64,000 nt of DNA from Kalaharituber pfeilii (Eukaryota; Ascomycota; Pezizomycetes; Pezizales; Pezizaceae): assembly GCA_015179045.1 (NCBI GenBank), contig WHUZ01000156.1, positions 1-64,000 on the forward strand, in the 5' to 3' direction. Shown here piece by piece: positions 45,576 to 57,797 of the stretch (the first letter of the stretch is position 1; every line of letters begins with the position of its first letter). Under the pieces are notes generated by a model. That model saw only the letters and a list, made by a program, of their open reading frames with translations, ran no database searches and was not told where the DNA came from. The position numbers were made by a program, and so were the translations under genes.

Positions 45576-48047
45576 ATGGCACGCTTTCGTCCTGCCACAA
45601 GATACCGTCACCGCTATCTTATTCTGGCAGGTGTCATTACTACCATTTTTCTATACACGTACCTATCCACAGATACCCTATCTGCACCCATATTTGAAAC
45701 AAAGTATTACCCACATACATCATGGCACAAGTCAGCACGGGTATCTTCTCAAGCTGGATATCAAATTCAATTCGACTTCAAATCCAAGGGTGTACCTGCT
45801 GGAGATGCCAAGAAAGCGGACGCAGTTGTGCAAGCCATGAGAAGAACGTTTTGGAAATATAAACTGAAAGCTTGGGGTCGGGATGAAGTGAAGCCAATTA
45901 CCGGAGAAAGCCAGAATACGAGGTGAGTCTTACTACACACTTCGCCGAGTCCTTGCTATCTAATATTTTGGAATAGAAATGGGTGGGCGGCGACGATTGT
46001 CGATACACTTACTACTACAGCTCTTATGAGATTGGAAGAGGAGTTTCTTTTGGAGTTGAATTATACCCTGCATATAGATTTTACTGAAACCAGCGATTTG
46101 GTTGATCCATTTGAGACCACGATTCGGTAAGCGATGTATACTGCAACCTCGAATAGTTGAGGGTAACAGAAACGCGATAGATATCTGGGTGCCTTGGTCT
46201 CCACAATTGATATGATTGACGAAGGAGTCATACGGCGTGGTCTTGTCCAGCCTTCACAAAGAGACGGCCTTCTTGAACAGGCAGTTATACTTGCAAACCG
46301 GCTAGGACCTAGCTATGACTCTCCTACTGGAATGATCTGGCCAAGGGTGAGTGACCCCAGAATTCTACTTCTGAATGATCTTGTCTTGACAAACTGCATT
46401 GAGCGAACTAGGTAAACTTCACTTCTGGGAAAGGCTGTATTGAACTTGATGAAGAGAAGCCATATCCAAACTTTGATCATCCAACAATTGGACCTGCCCG
46501 TGCTGGTTCAAATTATTTGGAAAACAAAGTTTTAAGTAAACTTACTGGGGATGTCATATACCTTAGAAACGCCACTCGGGCTTGGGCGCCGCTTGTGTGG
46601 AACAAGTACAACTTATACGTCAATAACCTTAGATTCCTCAATTACTGACTATCGGATAGGAATGCTGAAGATATGCCAGGCTTGGTAAAGTAAGTCCTGC
46701 AAGTTACATCTGTATTATGGGTGATGCATTCTAAATTCGGTTATCAGCTCACCCATAGACATCCTCACTGGAGTTGCCATCGAGAAGCATCGGAGTTGGG
46801 GAGCTGGACATGATTCGTACGATTCACTATCAAGTGAAATTCACTTCTATTTCATTCGTTCATAAGCTAACATGCAATGTGCTTAGTTATTACGAGGTAA
46901 CTCTCCATTACCCTCAACTGGCGGATTGGACCCTAATTGACTACTTGTAGTACTTGATCAAAGCAAGTATACTCTCTCCTCGAGACCGCCATTCTGCAAA
47001 GTACAAGGATCGATGGATCCAGGCAGTTGAGTCCACAATGAAGTATCTTGCTGTTAGAGGTAGCCCTCCGGAAGGTCAAACGCAGGGAAAGCTTTTCCTT
47101 TCGCAATGGAAGAATGGCTGGCTACTCAACGAAATGGGACATCTTGCATGCTTTGCGGGAGGCAATTTTCTTCTAGGCGGCAAGTACCTGAATCGTGAGG
47201 ATATCATCCAACTTGGGCTTGATATCGTCGATGCTTGTCATCACACATATGTCACAAGTACTACACGGGTTGGACCTGAGAACTTCGCTTGGATCCCAGA
47301 ACCACCGCTGCAGCCCACATATCAGCCCGAGGGTGAGGGGCAAAGACGACAGCTACGAGAGAAGGGTTTTTGGATAAGTGATGCCAGATGGATGCTCCGT
47401 CCAGAAACAGTCGAATCCTACTTCTATGCGTACAGAATCACAGGGAATCGAACCTACCAGGATTGGGCTTGGGATGCATTCAGCGCGATGATAAACGCAA
47501 GTACAGCAGAATTTGGTTATGCCGAGATTGGAGATGTCACTCATCCAGCTGGGCCGCAGAATCAGAATGACAAGTCCGAGAGCTTTTGGGGAGGTATGTT
47601 GGTAGATTTCGCTTTAACTAAGCTGATGTATCGTGGCAATTATCGGTGCTTGCCGACGGCATATTAAGCTTCTTCATTGGCTTTATCAGCGCACTGAATT
47701 GGAATATCTGCCTTCTTTTACTTGCTATTATTGAGATTGACTAGCTAACTGTGACCCTTACGTTCCTGACAAACTAGCGGAGACACTGAAGTAAGTGCCT
47801 ACCCCCTTGCTTTCATCCGTGCATGGCAATAGGCGTAAAGAATATAGGGACACGCTTGGCGGCTGGATGCTTTATCAGCCTTGTTTATTGTCGGCGAAGC
47901 AACGCTAGTATAATGCTAACAAGTCTCTACTATTCCTATAGGTATTTATATTTAATCTTTACGGATGAAGAGATGGGAAACTTGGACAAGTGGGTTTTCA
48001 GCACTGGTTGGTCTACCTGTATTAGAACCTCGGCGGTTAGGCTATGA
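45576..48047 (+). CDS. GH47 class I alpha-1,2-mannosidase
   Basis: Trims terminal alpha-1,2-linked mannose from N-glycans in the ER or Golgi, using Ca2+. Ten exons in phase give 575 residues: 45576-45922, 45977-46126, 46181-46346, 46412-46605, 46660-46689, 46748-46816, 46887-46896, 46951-47593, 47778-47790, 47942-48047. A short cytosolic tail, then a membrane anchor (YLILAGVITTIFLYTYLS) makes it a type II membrane protein. GH47 motifs: NGWAATIVDTL, DPFETTIRYLGALVS, GPARAGSNYLE, HRSWGAGHDSYYEYLIKA, LACFAGGNFLLGGKY, ARWMLRPETVESYFYAYRIT, SESFWGAETLKYLYLIFTD. The catalytic acids within these motifs appear intact. Two exons are very small (10 and 13 nt). I cannot decide by eye between ER and Golgi isoforms, so no symbol is given. 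Confidence 0.93.
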
Positions 48048-51000
48048 AAAGCAAATGATCTTGGGCTGACGATATGGCGATCCAGAGGCGCATCCATTCA
48101 GGATAATAAATTAACTAGACAAATTTGTTCAAGGAGGAACGAATAGGAGGCCCCCTGGTATGTTGGAATCCTTGGCCATGGTACACCCTCCTATACTTGA
48201 TATCAGGCTGCAATTGGTTAGCAATTGGTATTTTCGATGCAACTATGCACATGAGTCATGTCATGTTCTGCTGCTAGTGATGATCCTGACATTGCCCAGG
48301 GCTATCTTTGGATGCGAAAGCTCATAATTGTTTATTGTCATTATTATTATCATCATCCTAATTAGGGGGAGTTTCTATTTTCTGCTTTTCTCCTTTTGTT
48401 TTGATCATTTTGGAGGCGCCAGTATTCTCAGGGGTTTTTAATTTCTATTCGTCCTTGCATTCTACCATCTTTGAATAATTCTTATACATGCTATACTCTA
48501 AAAAAAAAAAACACTTCGCAGGGTGCGTGCTCTGCCACATATGGGGTGGTGGATATCGATGCTACTTACCCACCACAATCTTATTGTGACAATATAGGTA
48601 TATTGCGGATGGGATGGAGAGGGAAAGTGAGCAGTGGCCCAAATCATGATCACATCCAAGAGCAGCAGTAGCTCTAACCAACATCTAGATGCAGTATGGT
48701 GCAGCGAGGCTGAGAGTTAAGTGATAGAGCTCATCACGTGAGGTATGATAATGTTCACCCCAGCGCACTGGCAAGCTCCAAGAGAGAAATTAAACTGCCG
48801 ATTCCTGAATAACTTGGATATGATGCAGTCCCGGAACGAGGCTTGATTGTCCAGCCCTTCATTTCGCTCACATTTCTGGTTTACCTTTGTGTGCTGCTGC
48901 CTCTCTTGTCTTGCCTTGTCTCACTTGCCATGCCCCATTCATCGCCCTCCCATTCATTTCATCACCAGAGTTACGTATGCATAGAAAAACTCATAAAAAA
49001 TAAAATACAAACACTGTTCTAATGAATTTGGTCATGAGCATTATGTATGTATTCAGGGACCTGCGTCAGAATCAAACACAGACACGTGAACCATGTCTCG
49101 CTCCAAAATGCAATAGAATGAAATAAAATAAAAATTTAGAGAAAATAGAATAGAATAGAATAGAATAAATCTAAAATATATTCAAAGATATGAAAAATAG
49201 AAGGCCCCCCCCAAAAAAGGGGTGGGGAGAAAATGTAAAAAGTCAGCGCTGATTTGATCAAATGTTGATTGGGCTGGCAGAAGCATGGAAGCTTCGGATT
49301 TGGAAAATGCATTCATTGGAGGAGGTGTCACATGTTTGTAGGCGGCGGGTGGAAGGATAGAATGAGGACAGTTAAGGTAGGAGCTCCAGCGGCCAACCAG
49401 AGATGCAGGTTGAGGGATATTCTCAGTATTTTATTTTTATTTTTGTTTATTTTTATTTTTTATTTTTTTCTCTCATTTGAATTAGATCCGTTGGATTTCA
49501 TGTTTCTATTTTCATTCATTCATTTGCTGCATATTTTGATTCTGAAGGAAATGCTTAACATCATGGGACCGTTTTTTAGTTGCAACATCTCTGCTGAAGG
49601 CTCAGTGTTCCTTGTAAGTTTTGGAAGCGCTTCTGGGTTGCGGTATCTATCATGCATGAACGGAGTGAGTGGATGGACTGCCAGGAGAAACATCTCCGGA
49701 CCTGATCAAACCGCCAACAGCCAGCTCCGGTGACGAGACTAGACCAGCTCCGGCTTCTAGTTCTAGCTTTAGCTCAAGATAAACAAAAAACTAGAGCCAC
49801 AGCTGAGTGATATGATGACGCATCATGGGGAAGTTTGGCGACTTTCAAGGGAGGCCGGAATGGGAGTTCCAGACCGCCATCGCTTGCCAAGTTGATACCC
49901 ACTGCAGGCCAAGAAAGCTGGGACAATTCTCTGTAGTAAGATTGGAAGTTGTTTAATGATGGGTCACCTGTCGAGGTTGCCTCCCCTCCGCCTCACTCAC
50001 TTTTCCTGATCCCTATCCCTAATCGAACTTGCCCATCCAATTGCCTGAGGAAAATAGAGCTTTTGCCTGGCTGCCGCTCTCGATTTCCTATCCTACTCAT
50101 CGGTTCCCGGGGCCGGCGCCGGTGAGTACTAGGGATGCGCCCGGGGCCCATCGCCCATTGATCATCTCACCAGCGCGTTGAACCCGAGGTATAGCTAATG
50201 CGGTAGTTAGAAGAGTAAGCTAGAAGCAGCTGCAAGCAAGATCGATTGATATTACTTACTTCCGGGGCCGTACTCTCTACTTGGGGACTGGATCCTACCA
50301 TCTCCCTCATTAAGTGGAAGACATGAAGGCAAGAATATGCAGATACCCATTAATCCAGTAATTCCTACCGGGCCCATCACGCCGAGATTGCATTGAAGGT
50401 TCACTTCAGAATTTCACATTATGAATTTCTAGTTTGCAGTTTCATGTACAGAGCGTAAAATTGTAAGATGGAGTAACCTAAGGCCATACGGGGGCGCGAT
50501 TATAACGTCGAAACCTTAAGTATGAGCAAAACAAAAAAAAAAAAAAAAAAAAAAATCCGGCTGGTGTTATGTAGCTAGTGGAGTGTAACGTGGTTGAACG
50601 GTACATCCAACGGTCTTGCCTGGACTGTGCACTAACAAACCGATGCGGTTGGGCTGCAGCCGCCAGGATCATTTGATTAGGTACGGGCGAGCATGGTAAT
50701 TCACTATCATACGCAACAAGTTTACTTTAGAGTCTCCAAGACCAAGCGTTTCTGAGGTTTGAGATTGATGAGGTGACTAAGGGACTCGAGCAACTTGAGA
50801 GTAATGAGCCCTAGCCTAAAGCTATGATTGCCATTACGTATCAACTCTTAGTCGGAGTAGCTATAGGCGCCGTGGACATTGTGATGACTGATCGCCGACT
50901 GTATTAATTTGGAATTCACGTACAGTTATTCAAACTGGCCGCTATATCGTAAATCTTGATTACAGCTGCGCGGACAAGTTGTCGCTTGGCCCCTAACAGA

Positions 51001-54000
51001 AGACGGCAAAACATGATACGACTTGCCGTATTACGCTCATTAGCCATGCATACTGCAGACGGCTATCCTTGTACGACCACGCCGCGACTTTTCTAGAACT
51101 TAAGCATCCAAGTAAGTAGGCATGCACATGCGCGCGGGGTCTGGGCCACCGTGTGTCATATTTCTTGCCTTGTCTTACGTCTGTATGTACCCCAATATTT
51201 CGATCGCGATAGCAAAACCGAATATACACTTACATATATCTATGCATGTACCAGGACGGCATAAGTACGGAAGGGCGTATTGGTTTGTTGTAGTCGTTGA
51301 TGTGAGCGGTTGACGTTTCCTCTCTTAATTCTGCCTGAAGTAGGAGGTGGAAGTACCTAGTCTGGTTAGCGGAGGTCGCAAGAAATCTTAAAGTACGTCA
51401 GGTAAGTCAGGTCTCGAACTAAACCTTCAGGTAAACGAGTCAGGCAGGACTAGCTGGGGACATGGCGAGCTAATGCAAGAGCTATCGTGAGAGGAAAGAG
51501 GAGGCAGGGGGTAAAAAAAGCAAAAGCGTATATAAACAACTTATTATAGGGTAATAGAAGGTACTGTTTGTGAATAAACAGGCATTGCAATCTCGTGAAT
51601 GAACGGTCGCGTTGTGGTCATGAGCGTCTGCGTTCACGTATCAGCTTATCAGACAATGGAGTCAATCGAAAATGTAGCGCTAGGGAGAGGGTAGAAGAAA
51701 AAGGAATTATTAGTTCTGGCCGAACCAGCTGCAGATAAATAATCACCTGCCTGTGGGTTAGCTCAGTAGGTGGTGGCGTGCGGCATATCATATGGAAGGC
51801 AGACTTTGAGGCACACAAAAGCAAACCCAAACCACCACCACCACCTGGAAAATTACGAGACATCCATGACTCGAAAGGGAGGGTAGCGTGGTTACTAGTT
51901 AGTAGAGTAGGGTGATCGAAGATCATTCAATCGATATACAAATATGTAGATGCTCAATTTGTGACCAATATGTATATATGTACTAGCATGTATGGTTTGT
52001 GTATGCTACGGCATCAAACCATCTATATTCATGAAACGTGAGAAACAGTTAGTGTCATGTACCCAAGCATCTATGACAGTATATGCATATGTACAGAATT
52101 TAGGGGGAGGAGGAGGGACTAGTATGCATACGGTAGTCAGGAGGATGATGGATGGATGATAAAGTACGTGGGGTGAAGACACCCTACCTCAGTGATTCCA
52201 TATGTATGCATGCCTTGCGCTATAAAAAGTAAACACCTATGTAGTTGAAGACAGTGATGTATGCATGAGAAAGAAAAAAGCATAACACAAAAGCAATCTC
52301 GTCCAAGACAAAAAGAAAGGAAGAAGATGCGTGAATCTATGCGTGCATGCATTCTAAGGAAACTGGGGGTTTGCGGGGGGGGGGGGGGAGGGTGGGTCCG
52401 AGTCTGTGGTGTTGTGATTAAGATTATGTTGGTATGCAGTGTGTGATGATGCGTGCCGCAGCGTGGTGCAGCTGCTTCGATCAGTCCAGGCCGCCATGAC
52501 CAACCAGTGGAGAAACGAGAGCAAACAGCACGGCACATACAGTACAGGTACACACATGCAGTGATGAAAATTGGATACCTGCACCTGCCGAATTAGTTCC
52601 GTCTAGTTAACGAATTCATGAAGATAAATTATTTTCGCACATCGCGGAGTGGAAACTTTAGCTGAAAAGGTGAAATTTCTCCTCTGAAGAATTAAACTGT
52701 TATCGGAGCTCAAGAGGATATCCGAGTTCGGACAGACCGGGCTGCTTAAAACTCGAGTCTCGCGTCGAGCTCCCCTGCTGGTCGTGACTTCTTCGGGGCC
52801 CTCCCACTCTGAACGAGGGGGCGATTACTTCTCAGTTGGTCGTGGAATCGCAAACCCATACCCATGGCCCCGGCCAGAGTCCTAACCAAACGCAGCAAAA
52901 AGGTTGAGCAATCAAAAAGCTCGTACCGTATCCCCCTGTCGAGTGTTTTGCTCCCCTTCTTTCTGTGCCTGCAGCTGTCCACGCCTACGGAGCTGTCCAT
53001 CTCGTATCACACATACGATGTAATGTAGGAGCACTGGACGCACGTACATGTTAATGCACAATCTGCGCAGTTCTAAGGACAGAAGTGGATAGTTCGCTTG
53101 TACCTATCACGCACGCTGCTGCAATGTAGATTCTAAGTTTAGAGTTATTCTTAGCTCATTGTGCATGCACTATGCCTTCCAGCCTATCCTAGCCCCAAGT
53201 TGTTAGCGAGCTATCATTGCTGGTGGGGAGTGGCAGGGCGACTACGAATGCGACTCCTTGGTGTCGGGTAAAAGAGACGCCGGGCAAGGGCCATCGGTGA
53301 GGGTTTTGAGGGGCAGTAAAAAGGTGGGATGGTGGCCGCAATAGGAGGAGGGTACGGTGACCTGAAGACGCTTGGCAGTGAAATACTGTCGTCTACAAGC
53401 CCACTCGTAAAAGACGTATTTGGGTACTTGATGGGGCTAAGACCCCAGAGGGGGGCGCGGGGCGAGGCGGGGTAGGGCAAGGGTATGGCCCGCTTGCAAA
53501 CCCACAATAGATGTAGAATACTTGATGTGTTTCATTTATTGTTGTTGAGTTTTATCATCACACAAACTTAAAAATCTCCATAGCCAAGGCTGTGTATCTC
53601 CTATGCGCAGATAGGGGAGGCCCAGGCAGGGCACATGAGGTGGCATGGCATGGCATAAATGGATACTGGATACTGATGTATGCTGGGAATGGGAAAACAT
53701 TGGGTCTTTGTGCGCATATGGTGCACGTTTGCCACAGCAATATCAGATATGCTATCATGAGGGATAGATAAGCTAAGAATAACTAAAAATATGCAGGTGG
53801 TCAATGCGCCATCCCCCCCGCAAATCACGAGGGTCCTTGACAGAGGTGTGTGGATAATGGCTTCTTAATTGGACGCTGGTGTGTGAGAACCGGATGAGGC
53901 TTGCATACACATTCAGCCCAATAATTTATGATGAAGTTGAGATTGGATGATGGAACAAATATCAATGGACACTTAAATGTGGCATTCACCTAGTTCCGAT

Positions 54001-54746
54001 CACAGGAGCGCCATATGCAAGGTGCCTTTTTCTAAATATATCACAGAAATCTGCTTTATGCAATGCAAACACAACCGAGTTATTCAAGTTGAATCCAGAC
54101 ACCTTATATGGTAGTAACAGTGAACCAGTACAGGCAAACAGGGCAGACATGGCACCGTTCTCCAACGGACCAGAATATACCAAGAATAGACCAAATAGAC
54201 TACTAATGATATTTCCAATTGATGGCATTGAAACCTTCTTAGCACAGCTTATCCAAGGCGCCACAAAATCCACAGGAAGTACCATGCTAATTGAAGACTA
54301 GGAGATCTAGACACAAATGCAAGACCTATGGTATTATGCCAAAATCAAGAAGCAGCAGTTTCCTCTAATATACTAGTGATGGTGCTCTAATTCGTGAGCC
54401 AAGAAAAAACAGAATAATTTGACGGTAGAACAAAAGAAAAGGCTCAATTTGATTTTGCAGGTTGCTTGTCAACTGTATTTGATTCATGTCATGCTGCGGA
54501 AGTAGGCGAAGCCACCAAAATTTGAAACCTGTTCCTAACCGCCAATTCACACGGGCAATGTAGGAATTGTTCATTCTCATTTGCCTGCATAAATATTCAC
54601 ACTTGTGATAGTATGAGAATAGGAATAGAGGGGTGCTTATTTTGGAAGTGAAAATAAAGGCTATGAATGAATCTTTTGTAGATAGGCCGCTTGAGTAATT
54701 GGTGATGTTACTTGCTGGGTCTCCATCGATTGCAATCCAGTACCCA
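48048..54746. other. 6.7-kb gene desert
   Basis: I find no gene, tRNA or long repeat that I can support. Low-complexity items: (AATAG)n near 49146-49166, an (ATTTTT)n-like stretch near 49429-49470, 23 A at 50533-50555, and 14 G at 52375-52388. A GC-rich patch with nested GCCGGC-like sequences lies near 50105-50150. Frames up to about 150 codons exist but lack domains and codon-like composition. Confidence 0.6.
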
Positions 54747-56271
54747 TTAGTGCCTTCTCCAGTTCTGACTGATTTGGGAAGCATGTGACGCATTTTGCCT
54801 GGACTGCTGGGCCAAATACTGCTGGACGAACCTCATGTACTTTGTTTGAAATGCCTGTGTAGGCGGTACTCTCCTGAACCAGAGGAGCCAAAGAAGCATG
54901 CCCGCAGCATAACCCGCCAAATGCCCACCGTGGCCGATGTTGAATCCAGGGTTATATAGAAACTCCCCAATGAAGTCGAAGGCGCACAAGCCTGCCATGG
55001 CTGTGCGGATGGGGAAAGCAATTGGTAGAAACATGACGCTGACACGTAAGTGTGGTACTGACAAAGCAGTAACTACGCCTATCAAGGTGAAGATCATTAA
55101 CTTGCAATTCACCAGAATTTCGAATCCAGTGAAATATTGCACAATGTTTAGATGGCTGTTGCCTTCTATCCACAAAACGCATTGCAATTTAAAATTCAGG
55201 AGATAATGAGGATGGCTACATACCTATAGCTGCTAGAGCAACGCTACTACCAACTGCCTTTTGGAAATACCTTGCTAAGGTCTGTTTCTCATCTTTGGGT
55301 AAATCCGAGTGCTTTGAAAACAATTTCATTCTGACCTCCTTCGCTGTCATCTTCGATGCAGGGTTTACTAAGTACTCTGTGAAGCCTTGGAGAAATCCAC
55401 CAAGCGCTGCCCCTGCGAAGTACAGACCAACGAACCTCTTATTCCCATACTTGAATGCCAAGTCAGGCGTCAGTGTTCTGAGCACAACATAACAGCAAAT
55501 CAAGTGTATAATCGAGCTATGCATAAATGCAGAGGTGATTGCGGTCCATGGCCTGAAATCCGCTCCCTGAACTGGAAACATTGCATTTGGAGTGTATGTG
55601 AAGTTTGCTATCATGAATTTCAAAATATCAAATTTTGTGTTGCCTTCAATTGCTTGCAACACCGACGCTTCCGGTCCACGTTCACCGGCTTTCCTTTTGG
55701 CTTGCATGATGGCAATCCCTCCCCCGTCTGAACTCTTGAGAACATCCCATGATTTGCCATTTGAGTCTATGCCACCACTGTCTTGTTTTTCTTCCTCCAT
55801 CTTTTTTAACTCTTCAGCCTTTTCCATGAACAACATCGTCCTACGGTGTCTACCATATAACATTAGGCCCCATAACCCAAGCCACACAGCGAGAAAGGAT
55901 CTTGTAAGGGCCAAGGCTTTCGGAGGACTGAGATCCTCCTCTAACTCCGGCTCTTCCGGCGTAGAATGTTGAGATGATGCCTGATCTTTGTTATCAATGA
56001 TCGGAATTACCCTGTCCCCGATATGCCGTAGTCTCATTTTATGCCGAACATGCTGGCTGTAAGGTTTTTTTGTGGGGAATTGAGCCGTGACTGACCACCT
56101 CAGCGCTGGGGAACGAGGTAATGAAAGCGTAGAGGCACAAGCCTTACGGGCCACCAACAGAGGGGCATTTGTATCAGTATTGCTAGTACCGCGCCCGAAA
56201 TCAGAGAACGAGGTCATGGTGCCGAGGCTCCTAGTAGGGCCACGTTTTGAGGTGAGGCTCTGGCGGAACAT
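54747..56271 (-). CDS. Rhomboid-family intramembrane serine protease, probably mitochondrial
   Basis: Two exons in phase: 56271-55224 and 55078-54747 (intron 145 nt), about 459 residues. After a basic, serine-rich N-terminus (MFRQSLTSKRGPTRSLG) that could be a mitochondrial presequence, there is one membrane segment (SFLAVWLGLWGLMLYGRH), then the rhomboid core: FRPWTAITSAFMHSSIIHLI, FVGLYFAGAALGGFLQGFTE, the serine box AVGSSVALAAIG, and the second catalytic residue in NIGHGGHLAGYAAGMLLWLL. The layout of one helix before the six-helix core matches mitochondrial PARL/Pcp1 enzymes. The serine box reads GSSV rather than GxSG. An upstream in-frame ATG at 56568 would add 99 residues with a hydrophobic start; I prefer 56271 for the presequence-like composition. 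It is divergent from eIF3g. Confidence 0.8.
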
Positions 56272-56822
56272 CTTTGCAGTGTTCAGATTGAGTTTTCGGA
56301 CAAGCACTGACCACGCTGCAGTTGAAATGAACGATGCTGGTTCTGATGGATCGCAATGGCCAGTACATCTCTCGCTGACGAGTGACGCAGCGGAGGTGTG
56401 GGCTATAAGCTTTCCAGCATGTGGCGCAACACCGTACCTCAACTGGGCTGTTGTTAACAGCCTAGCCAGGCTAGCTGTGACTTTTTCTCTGCAATGCCAT
56501 GCAACTCTTGGCAACGCCACAGCGCACAAAAAAGTCCCTACTGTCAACGCCATGACCCCCCACAGCACTTTGATCTTTCACATCACCACCGCATATCGGC
56601 TTGTCAACGTGAGAAAACCTACACACATTTCAAGAATAGAAGAGCAAGACACGAAGGAACAGCAGACGGGCATAGGATAATCTTACGCAACTTGCAAAAT
56701 GCCAGCCTCACAGTGAGAAACCCTGCCCCCTTCCCCCATTGCACCCTCCAGATCTCTCCACCGCTCGAGAACTTGGGCGGTGCCTATTAGTAGCTTGCTA
56801 ACGTATACCCCCTCCCCCCGCG

Positions 56823-57797
56823 ATGCACTCTGTCAGAAGAGCAGCCGTAGATTGGGCAGAAGATGAAGACTTCGATGACTCCAGCGCCCTACCGCCACAG
56901 CAGATAATCGCCAACCCAGACGGCACCAAGACAATCATCACTTACCGCCTTAATGATGATGGCAAGAAGATCAAGACTACCCGCAAGATCAAGACAACTA
57001 TTGTCAAGGAGCATGTCAACCCGCGTGTAGCAGAACGTAGGGACTGGGGAAAGTTTGGCAAGGAGAAGGGCAAACCAAAAGGGCCTGATATCTCCACGAC
57101 CACCATTGGAGAAAACATGCTTTTCAAACCTAGCATGAACTGGAAGGCGAGCCAGAAGGAGGAAGCTGCACAAGGGCAAGATCTCAAGACTCAGTTGAAG
57201 GATAAGAAGGTTACATGTCGTATTTGTAAGGCAGACCACTTCACGGCGAGGTGTCCTTACAAGGACACCTTGCCTCCCATGGACGATCTCGCCGCACCAA
57301 GCGCAGGGAATGAAGTCGCGGTCGATACCGAGGGTTCTGGACGATACATTGCTCCACACTTGCGTAAGGGAGCTGCTGGTGCCGGTGACAAGCTCGCTGG
57401 CACCGGAAGTTACCGGGAAAGGGATGATCTTGCGACACTGCGTGTTACAAACGTTAGCGAGCTTGCGGAAGAGCAGGATCTAAGAGCTATGTTCGAGCGG
57501 TTCGGTCGGGTGACAAGGGTGTTTCTGGCAAAGGATCGGGATACTGGCAGGTCAAAGGGCTTTGCTTTTGTCAGTTTTGCAGATAGGGCCGAGGCTGCCA
57601 AGGCTTGCGAACGGATGGATGGCCGTAAGTACACCTCTCTCTTTTTACGCCGAGAATTTTCCACCACCCTTCAGACATGCCTATCCCTACCCGCCTACTA
57701 GCATTTTAAGCTTCTCGGTTAACATTCCGCCGTCACGTTACTAGATGGTTTCGGTCACTTGATCTTGAGGGTTGAGTTTGCCAAGCGCGGTACCTAG
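56823..57797 (+). CDS. TIF35: Translation initiation factor eIF3 subunit g
   Basis: An RNA-binding subunit of eIF3 that works in 43S scanning and reinitiation. Two exons in phase: 56823-57624 and 57745-57797 (intron 120 nt), 284 residues, close to the fungal norm. The N-terminal part has WAEDEDFDD and [21 protein letters not shown] zinc-knuckle-like motif [16 protein letters not shown] is followed by [11 protein letters not shown]. The C-terminal RRM has RNP2 LRVTNVS and RNP1 KGFAFVSF, and the last exon gives [17 protein letters not shown]. No odd residues. The start at 56823 follows a C-rich leader. The gene is head to head with the rhomboid gene, 551 bp or 254 bp away depending on the rhomboid start. 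Confidence 0.95.

Noticed and set aside
49269..49733. 154-codon open frame in the gene desert
   Set aside because: Its middle is a translated (ATTTTT)n tract; no domain and no splice evidence.
53214..53507. 97-codon minus-strand frame rich in proline and serine
   Set aside because: No similarity that I know of, short, and isolated in repeat-poor non-coding sequence.
56272..56568. Upstream in-frame start for the rhomboid gene
   Set aside because: It would add 99 residues with little family resemblance; kept only as an alternative because the presequence-like start at 56271 is more plausible.
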